From Saprospiraceae bacterium (GTDB lineage Bacteria > Bacteroidota > Bacteroidia > Chitinophagales > Saprospiraceae), in contig JABWAJ010000343.1 of NCBI GenBank assembly GCA_013361075.1, positions 1-6,280 of the forward strand: a stretch of DNA of 6,280 nucleotides, given 5' to 3'. Under the pieces are notes generated by a model. That model made no database searches, was not told the DNA's origin, and saw nothing but the letters and a program-made list of their open reading frames with translations. Positions within the stretch are counted from its first letter, which is position 1, and each line of letters opens with the position of its first letter. Shown here piece by piece: positions 1 through 4,553 of this stretch. Position numbers and translations under genes: made by a program.

Positions 1-54
1 TATTGCATTGATTTTCATTTCATTGGCAAATATTTTTCCTTTTTCTACTCATCT

Positions 55-142
55 GTCTGAATCAGAATTTTCAGGATTTCAGAATTCACAGAATCGTGCG
101 CCATCCTGAAAATCCTATAATCCTGAAAATTCTGATTCAGAC
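55..142. repeat. Perfect 24-bp inverted repeat, REP-like intergenic element
   Basis: Bases 55-78 and 119-142 are exact reverse complements over 24 bp, separated by 40 bases. The arms contain the words TCTGAATCAG and TTTTCAGGAT. The right half also holds an 11-base direct repeat, ATCCTGAAAAT, at 103-113 and 120-130, so the hairpin can pair in more than one register. No gene overlaps it. It lies about 150 bp beyond the terminator of the PDZ gene, so it is not needed to end that transcript. The shape (long perfect palindrome, internal iteration of a CCTGAAAAT word, intergenic position) resembles dispersed REP/MITE-like elements of Bacteroidota. That family assignment is an inference; only the palindrome is seen directly. 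It could also act as a bidirectional terminator, but no clean T-tract follows either arm. Confidence 0.75.
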
Positions 143-174
143 TATTTTATTGCTTGATAATTTTTCCCCTGCCA

Positions 175-285
175 AACCACACGCTCGCACGATGGCTCCG
201 CCTCGCGTGTCCTATTCTTGCGGGCTTCACCCAATTTTGGGGTCTGCTGGCTAAAGCCAGCGACCACGGGGCAGACGCGCCTGCC
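175..285. repeat. G+C-rich intergenic block with several small hairpins
   Basis: This stretch contrasts with the A+T-rich sequence on both sides and holds a series of short inverted repeats. ACACGC/GCGTGT pairs 179-184 with 205-210. CCCAA/TTGGG pairs 230-234 with 237-241. GCTGGC/GCCAGC pairs 246-251 with 256-261 around a TAAA loop. GTCTGC/GCAGAC pairs 242-247 with 271-276 and partly encloses the previous one. GGCAG/CTGCC pairs 270-274 with 281-285. No convincing protein is encoded. The density of hairpins suggests a dispersed intergenic repeat or a structured RNA remnant. I cannot tell which, nor whether it and the 55-142 palindrome form one element. The rest of 1-363 (1-54, 143-174, 286-294) shows nothing that I recognise. 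Confidence 0.4.
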
Positions 286-294
286 TGAATCTAC

Positions 295-333
295 AAAAAA
301 AGAGGAATCTCCCTGTCACAGGAAATCCCTCTT
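295..333 (-). terminator. Intrinsic terminator of the PDZ-domain gene
   Basis: Read on the minus strand, an outer stem AAGAGG/CCTCTT (333-328 with 305-300) encloses an inner stem CCTG/CAGG (322-319 with 315-312) with a three-base loop. It runs straight into seven T residues (301-295). It starts about 30 bases after the stop codon at 364-366. Stem plus T-tract plus position make a standard rho-independent terminator for the minus-strand gene. Confidence 0.8.
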
Positions 334-363
334 CGCGCCGAAGCGCATGTATTTTGCTAAAAA

Positions 364-1758
364 TTATGCTCTTGTAATCAACACCACGGGTTGTGTAAAC
401 ACCTGCTTGCCCTGGCGAACCGTCAGCGTCATGGTTCCCGGAACCGATCCGGTCAGGTCAATCTGGCGGTCGTAGTAGCCGTCAAAATTGTTCAGGTTGT
501 CCTGGAAAATGATCTTGCCCGTTATATCGGCGATTTGCACCACGGTAGGTACAGCATCAGCCTGGAAGCGCATTGTGATGACGCCGGTAGTCGGGTTAGG
601 GAAGGCCTGGAAGACTTCCAGATTCAGTTTCGGCATTTCTGTATTGACAACAGGAGCGTCAATGGCAGCAGGCGGTTCTTCTGCAACAACCAGTTCCTGT
701 GGCACTTCCTCTGCAATAACTTCCGGTTTGGAGTCGGTTGGGCAAGCTTTGAAGCGGGCGTCAATGTCAATCGTAGCGCCGTTGCGCAGGATCGTCAGGG
801 TGAATTCCTGACCTGGCTTGTGCTTATTGCGTTCCACCAGCAATTCGTTGTGGGTATTGACCGGAACGCCGTCCATTTCGAGGATGATGTCGCCGCGCTG
901 AACGCCGGAAATTTCGGCAGGTGTGCCACTGATGATGCCATTTACGTCAACGCCGTTGCCGTTGCTGTTGGTGCTGGTGTACACCCCGATGAATACCTGG
1001 CAGGGATCGCGTTCAACGCGTCCGCCGGACCAGCTCCAGTCAGTAGATTCGCCAAGCACAACTACAGCCTTGCGGCTTTCTCCGTTGTGCAGGTAGGTTA
1101 CTTCCACCTGTTCACCCGGTTTGCGGTTGTTGAGAATGCCGCGGATGCTGCCCATGGCCACAGTAGATTTACCGTCAATCGTCTGAATGATGTCCCCTTC
1201 TGCAATACCGGCGGCAGCTGCGCCGCTGTTGCTCGTCAATCCCGTGATGACCACGCCTTTTTCGTTGGGTTCCCCTTCTGCATAAACACCAAGGATGGCG
1301 CGTTTGCTCATGTTGCCACCTTCCGAAGTCCAGGTGCTTTGTTTCCACTGGCCACCGCGGATAAAAAATTCTTCTTTGGCTAAATTTTCCATTTGTTCGC
1401 CCGTATGGCGCTCAATCATCTTGAATAGTTGGGTCGTTTCCCCATTCATGCGGATATTGCATTCTTTTTTATCGGAAGAGCGGTCAATGATGATCACCTT
1501 GTCGGCAATGATGGTTTGGCCATCTTCGACGCCTTTGGTATCAATGGTAAATTGCTGTCCTTCCAGATCAGACTCCATGCTTTTAACATAAGCGTCAGCT
1601 TGTTCGCCATCTACAACCCGGGTGACCGTAGTGGTGACGCCGTCTTCGTTTTTAATTTTTGCGATGACCACAACTTTGGAGGAAGTCTGCTCCTGTGCCA
1701 TCACAGTGGTGGTGCTTATCAGGAACAGGACAGCGAGTAGTCCGGTATAAAATTTCAT
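364..1758 (-). CDS. Secreted tandem-PDZ protein with T9SS type A sorting domain
   Basis: 464 residues from the ATG at 1758. A further in-frame ATG at 1809 would add 17 residues, but it lies inside a strong hairpin and buries the signal peptide, so the shorter start is preferred. Residues 1-21 form a typical signal peptide (hydrophobic GLLAVLFLI core, VMA before the likely cleavage site). Residues 25-150 match no family I know. Two PDZ-like domains follow at about 154-236 and 255-337, each opening with a LGVY or IGVY carboxylate-loop strand and containing GDII...DG. A Pro/Glu/Ala-rich linker spans about 340-375. The end, about 380-464, is a T9SS type A sorting domain (FPNPTTG, then an ITGKIIF strand). 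There is no trypsin-like or other protease domain, so this is not a DegP/HtrA or Ctp protease. The protein should cross the inner membrane by Sec and the outer membrane by T9SS, and end up surface-anchored or released. Its role is probably binding peptides or protein C-termini; the ligand is unknown. It is followed by a good terminator. Confidence 0.9.
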   Translation of the reverse strand: MKFYTGLLAVLFLISTTTVMAQEQTSSKVVVIAKIKNEDGVTTTVTRVVDGEQADAYVKSMESDLEGQQFTIDTKGVEDGQTIIADKVIIIDRSSDKKECNIRMNGETTQLFKMIERHTGEQMENLAKEEFFIRGGQWKQSTWTSEGGNMSKRAILGVYAEGEPNEKGVVITGLTSNSGAAAAGIAEGDIIQTIDGKSTVAMGSIRGILNNRKPGEQVEVTYLHNGESRKAVVVLGESTDWSWSGGRVERDPCQVFIGVYTSTNSNGNGVDVNGIISGTPAEISGVQRGDIILEMDGVPVNTHNELLVERNKHKPGQEFTLTILRNGATIDIDARFKACPTDSKPEVIAEEVPQELVVAEEPPAAIDAPVVNTEMPKLNLEVFQAFPNPTTGVITMRFQADAVPTVVQIADITGKIIFQDNLNNFDGYYDRQIDLTGSVPGTMTLTVRQGKQVFTQPVVLITRA

Positions 1759-1795
1759 AGCAAAAAAGGTTTTGATGAAAAAATATGGCTTCAAA

Positions 1796-1836
1796 AGCGA
1801 GTATATCATTTCATCCCCTGAAAATATATACTCGCT
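1796..1836 (-). terminator. Hairpin after the glycosyltransferase gene; terminator or leader structure
   Basis: An 11-bp perfect stem (AGCGAGTATAT at 1796-1806 with 1826-1836) continues, after a 2x2 internal loop, into TTTCA/TGAAA (1809-1813 with 1819-1823), closed by a five-base loop. On the minus strand it lies 83 bases after the glycosyltransferase stop and is followed by only four T residues, so it is a plausible but weak terminator. It also lies 37 bases ahead of the preferred start of the PDZ gene and could instead be part of that gene's leader. A weak match to the Bacteroidota promoter pattern overlaps it: TTTC at 1849-1846, then 17 bases, then TATATTTT at 1828-1821. The spacing is short and the final G is missing, so I do not call a promoter. 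Confidence 0.5.
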
Positions 1837-1918
1837 GTAATGAACGAAAGGACATATTTTAATTTTAAGCGTTGCACCTTCGCCAATTTTTCTCTCAAAA
1901 CACTTTCAAAAAAGGAAA

Positions 1919-3079
1919 TCAGGCGTGCACAGCATGGGTTTCGCGGGGCAATGCCAGCGGAATTTCCAGCAAACCGAGGTACCTTTTGATGACGATGCGT
2001 TCGTCAAACTCCCGAATCATCTTGATGCGCGCATTTTTTCCCATAATGAGCCGATCTACTTTATCCAGGTTGATGAACTGCTCCATTTTGGTACTCAGGT
2101 CCTGTACATCGCAGATATTGCACAAAAAACCGGTGCGCCCGTTGTCAACTACTTCGCGGCAGCCGGGTTGGTCGGTGGTGATGATGGGCGTTTCCATACT
2201 TGCAGCTTCCATCAGCATTCTGGACAGGCCTTCGCGGTAAAAAGACGGCAAAACCAGGCAATCGGCTTTGGCCAGATAGGGGCGTACATCCAGCGTTTCT
2301 CCAAGGTATTCCACCAAACCTTCGCGTACCCACTCCTGCAGGGTAACAATCGGAATAGAGTGGATGCCTTCCGGGTCAATCATGCCCAGAATCCTGAACC
2401 GGGTTTCGGGATAGCGGCTGCGGATCAGGCGGGCTGCCTCCACAAATTCAAAAATGCCCTTGTCAGCAATTAACCTGCCTGAAAACAGGAAAGAGGGGTA
2501 AGTGCGGAGCTTTTTGTCGGATAATGGGGCATAAAAATGCGTATCCACGCCTTCCCCTGGAAGGAGTTCAATTTTTTCAGGCGTTACGATTTTCATCCGC
2601 AGCAGGTCGTCACGATCCTGGCAATTGAGGACAAATACTTTTTGGTGCAGTCGGAGGGTAAAGCGGTACAACCCCAGTCCGGCCCACGAAACCAGCCGGT
2701 TGCGTTTGTTCATTACATGCCCCAGGCCAGTCACAACAGCATAGGATAAAACGCCGCACCAGCGTGCGGCCAATCCGCCAAAAATATTGGGTTTGATGGT
2801 GTAATGGATCACTACATCAGGGCGGTAACGCCGGTAGATCGACGCCAGTTGCCAAAGTAGCCAGAGGTCGGCAAAAGGGTTATTTCCGTAAAAATTGACC
2901 TGTATGGGCTCAAATTGGATGCCCATTCGCGTCAGCTTTTTCACAAAAGGATCGGGAGCTGCTGCCACAACAACGTGAAACCCCATATCCCTGAATTTTT
3001 TCAACAGCCCCAGTCGGAACTGGTACACCCACCGGGCATAGTTGCCGGTGATGACAATGGTTTGAATGTTTTTTCGCAC
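1919..3079 (-). CDS. Glycosyltransferase family 4 (CapM/PglA-like)
   Basis: 386 residues, a normal length for GT4. The start is a GTG at 3079; the codon directly before it in frame is TAA, so no longer protein is possible, and the next internal Met (residue 32) would remove the first strand of the N-terminal domain. The fold is GT-B. The acceptor half (about 1-185) carries HYTIKPNIFGG at 92-102 and VTGLGHV at 116-122, both typical of the CapM/PglA subgroup. The nucleotide-sugar half has FSGRLIADKG at 199-208 (R202 and K207 as the usual diphosphate-binding pair) and the EX7E motif at E283 and E291, followed by TTDQPGCREVV (301-311). The enzyme probably works at the inner face of the cytoplasmic membrane, adding a sugar (an N-acetylhexosamine or hexose) with retention of configuration to an undecaprenyl-diphosphate-linked glycan. 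Donor and acceptor cannot be read from the sequence. The GDP-mannose enzyme upstream suggests, but does not prove, a mannose-containing glycan. No transmembrane segment is evident. Confidence 0.9.
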   Translation of the reverse strand: MRKNIQTIVITGNYARWVYQFRLGLLKKFRDMGFHVVVAAAPDPFVKKLTRMGIQFEPIQVNFYGNNPFADLWLLWQLASIYRRYRPDVVIHYTIKPNIFGGLAARWCGVLSYAVVTGLGHVMNKRNRLVSWAGLGLYRFTLRLHQKVFVLNCQDRDDLLRMKIVTPEKIELLPGEGVDTHFYAPLSDKKLRTYPSFLFSGRLIADKGIFEFVEAARLIRSRYPETRFRILGMIDPEGIHSIPIVTLQEWVREGLVEYLGETLDVRPYLAKADCLVLPSFYREGLSRMLMEAASMETPIITTDQPGCREVVDNGRTGFLCNICDVQDLSTKMEQFINLDKVDRLIMGKNARIKMIREFDERIVIKRYLGLLEIPLALPRETHAVHA

Positions 3080-3099
3080 TTAATGCAGTTTTGGGTTAA

Positions 3100-3243
3100 C
3101 TATTTTCTCATAGTATCTGCAAATCTTGTTTCCTGTGACGCAAGACCGGTGCGGTCGTTGCAAAAAGCAGCTTCGATTAGCAAAAGTTTTTTCTTCAAAC
3201 GAATCCTTTTCCCACAACGTATGCAGGATGAATACATACGCAT
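3100..3243 (-). CDS. Possible small ORF, 47 residues, function unknown
   Basis: An ATG at 3243 (a second at 3237) opens a frame of 47 codons ending in TAG at 3100-3102, which fills most of the spacer between manC and the glycosyltransferase. It lies in the same frame as manC, and no stop occurs between the manC TAA (3304-3306) and this TAG, so 67 codons are open. The product would start MRMYSSCIRCGKRIRLKKK, with a CxxCG pair as in a half zinc ribbon, a very basic stretch, a short hydrophobic patch (LLLIEAAF) and one more Cys. I recognise no family. An open frame this short can arise by chance, and there is no ribosome binding site to support it. It may equally be the decayed end of a longer manC or plain leader sequence. 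In the same spacer are a 12-bp palindrome GGCGATATCGCC (3244-3255) just ahead of the ATG, a 6-bp CGTATG/CATACG stem (3218-3223 with 3235-3240) and a bulged 9-bp stem (3140-3161); none has a T-tract. Confidence 0.2.
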   Translation of the reverse strand: MRMYSSCIRCGKRIRLKKKLLLIEAAFCNDRTGLASQETRFADTMRK

Positions 3244-3303
3244 GGCGATATCGCCGGGGATTGGCAAATCAATGTTTTTTGCAAAAGAGGGAAAATGTCC
3301 TAA

Positions 3304-4386
3304 TTACAGAAAGTCCGACTCGCCTTGTTGCTGAAGCGCCTGGGTAACTTTCTTAATGTCCTGTTCCTGCGATTTCGGGTAGATCAGCAGCACGTCGCCT
3401 TCGTCTACAACGATAAAATCTTCGAGTCCGCGCAAAACAGCCAGTTTGCCTTCCGGCAAATGAACCAGACAGTTGTGCGTGTCATAAGTCATGGCACGTC
3501 CGCCGACGACAGCGTTTCCGTCATCATCTTTAGCCAGTTCGCTGTGCAACGAAGCCCAGGTTCCCAAATCAGACCATCCGAAATCAGAAGGAATCGTAAA
3601 TACATTGTCCGCTTTTTCCATAATCGCATAGTCTATGGAAATATCGGGTGTGGCGGGGTAGCGCCGGTTGATAAATACTTGTTCTGTGGAGGTATTGTAG
3701 CAGTTGATGTCTTCTGAAAGTATCTGGTAAATCTCTGAGGCGTGTTTTTGAAAGGCAGCCAGTATGGTAGTGGCACGCCATACGAAAATACCGGCATTCC
3801 AGAGATAGTCGCCACTTGCAACAAACGCCTGCGCCTGTGCCAGTGGGGGTTTTTCTGTAAACCGCAATACGCGGTGCACCTCATTTTGAACTTCCCGGTG
3901 TTCGTAGTGGATGTAGCCGTAGCCGGTATCCGGACGGGAAGGCTTTATGCCAAGCGTCAGGAGGGCATCCTGAGAGGCCGAAAAGGCAAGGGCATCCGAC
4001 AAAGTTTGAACAAAAGCCGCTTCGTTCAGGATAATGTGGTCGGATGGAGCAATGACGAGATTGGCACCAGGATCAAGACCGTGTATTTTAAGGGCGGCGT
4101 AAGCCACGCATGGCCCTGTATTGTTGCGCGATGGTTCACAAAGGACCTGGTTGTCTGTCAGCTCGGGTAATTGTTCTTGTACGAGATCTTTGTAAATGGC
4201 ATTGGTCACCACAAAAACATGTTCTGCCGGGCATAGTTTCAGGAAACGCTCAAAGGTAAGACGCAGAAGGGAACGACCAGTTCCGAGGATGTCCAGAAAT
4301 TGCTTGGGACGGGCAGTCCGGCTGGCTGGCCAGAATCGGCTGCCAACGCCTCCGGCCATAATGACGACATATGTGTGATTGGTCAA
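3304..4386 (-). CDS. manC: Mannose-1-phosphate guanylyltransferase
   Basis: Transfers GMP from GTP to mannose 1-phosphate, giving GDP-mannose and diphosphate; GDP-mannose feeds mannose, fucose and related sugars into surface glycans and glycoproteins in the cytoplasm. At 360 residues it is the single-domain form: the C-terminal mannose-6-phosphate isomerase cupin of bifunctional ManC/AlgA enzymes (about 470-480 residues) is absent. Signatures in order: the nucleotide-binding loop AGGVGSRFWPASR...RPKQFL (11-31), EPSRNNTGP (84-92), APSDHII (113-119) with the metal-binding Asp, GYGYI (155-159), FTEKP (176-180), WNAGIFVW (196-203), SIDYAIMEK (250-258) and the family-specific FGWSDLGTW (269-277). 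The start is a TTG at 4386. An in-frame TGA lies seven codons upstream, no ATG intervenes, and the first internal ATG (residue 10) would delete the first beta strand, so TTG is the best choice. No other mannose-pathway gene is in the window. A 224-bp spacer separates it from the glycosyltransferase downstream. Confidence 0.95.
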   Translation of the reverse strand: MTNHTYVVIMAGGVGSRFWPASRTARPKQFLDILGTGRSLLRLTFERFLKLCPAEHVFVVTNAIYKDLVQEQLPELTDNQVLCEPSRNNTGPCVAYAALKIHGLDPGANLVIAPSDHIILNEAAFVQTLSDALAFSASQDALLTLGIKPSRPDTGYGYIHYEHREVQNEVHRVLRFTEKPPLAQAQAFVASGDYLWNAGIFVWRATTILAAFQKHASEIYQILSEDINCYNTSTEQVFINRRYPATPDISIDYAIMEKADNVFTIPSDFGWSDLGTWASLHSELAKDDDGNAVVGGRAMTYDTHNCLVHLPEGKLAVLRGLEDFIVVDEGDVLLIYPKSQEQDIKKVTQALQQQGESDFL

Positions 4387-4431
4387 AGCTTTCGGGTTTA
4401 AACTTCAAATGTTCATGGATGTTGTTGCAAA

Positions 4432-4458
4432 CTGGCCGGGGTCATATTCCCCGGCCAG
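4432..4458 (-). terminator. G+C-rich 10-bp perfect hairpin ahead of manC
   Basis: CTGGCCGGGG (4432-4441) pairs perfectly with 4449-4458 around a seven-base loop. On the minus strand the stem is followed by TTTG, a short T-run. It lies 95 bases after the stop of the SprB-repeat gene and 45 bases before the manC start. It is most likely a terminator for the SprB-repeat gene; a role in the manC leader is the alternative. Confidence 0.6.
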
Positions 4459-4483
4459 CCTGGGCGCAATTTACTGGAATTAA

Positions 4484-4512
4484 TTTGTTCGGAATATCTG
4501 TGAGCGAACAAA
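4484..4512 (-). repeat. 8-bp inverted repeat in the SprB gene-manC spacer
   Basis: TTTGTTCG (4484-4491) pairs perfectly with CGAACAAA (4505-4512) around a 13-base loop. It follows immediately on the hairpin at 4514-4543 and precedes the G+C-rich one at 4432-4458. On the minus strand it is followed by TTAATT, too mixed for a clear terminator. It could also be a protein-binding operator for manC. Confidence 0.4.
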
Positions 4513-4513
4513 A

Positions 4514-4543
4514 TTTATTGCAGTAGTTTTCTCATGCAATAAA
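4514..4543 (-). terminator. Probable terminator of the SprB-repeat gene
   Basis: TTTATTGCA (4514-4522) pairs perfectly with TGCAATAAA (4535-4543) around a 12-base loop, beginning 10 bases after the stop codon at 4554-4556. On the minus strand the stem is followed by TTTTG, giving a modest T-tract. The stem is A+T-rich, so alone it would be a weak terminator; with the G+C-rich hairpin further on it may form a tandem termination region. Confidence 0.5.
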
Positions 4544-4553
4544 AAGCAGCATT

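Noticed and set aside
103..130. Direct repeats in the 5' region as a CRISPR-like array
   Set aside because: Only two copies of an 11-base word at 17-base spacing, embedded in a palindrome; no regular spacers and no cas genes.
218..475. An 85-codon plus-strand ORF across the hairpin block and the PDZ gene end
   Set aside because: It crosses the terminator and runs antisense into the sorting domain, with no protein signature.
391..1383. A 330-codon open frame on the plus strand, opposite the PDZ gene
   Set aside because: It lies wholly antisense to a gene with clear signal peptide, PDZ and sorting domains; its translation shows no recognisable domain and a composition expected from the complement of a coding frame.
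364..1758. Identification of the PDZ protein as a DegP/HtrA or C-terminal processing protease
   Set aside because: No catalytic Ser-His-Asp or Ser-Lys motif and no protease-sized domain; only the PDZ modules are shared.
1759..1809. Longer start of the PDZ protein at ATG 1809
   Set aside because: It would put 17 residues ahead of a standard signal peptide and the codon lies inside a stable hairpin; ATG 1758 gives a normal secreted precursor.
3140..3161. Bulged hairpin in the manC-glycosyltransferase spacer as a terminator
   Set aside because: Nine base pairs with one bulge but no T-tract on either strand; it also falls within the small open frame.
4399..4421. AACATTTG on the minus strand ahead of manC as a -7 promoter box
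   Set aside because: The nearest upstream TTTG is only 14 bases away instead of about 19-21, and the box lacks the leading T; too weak to call.
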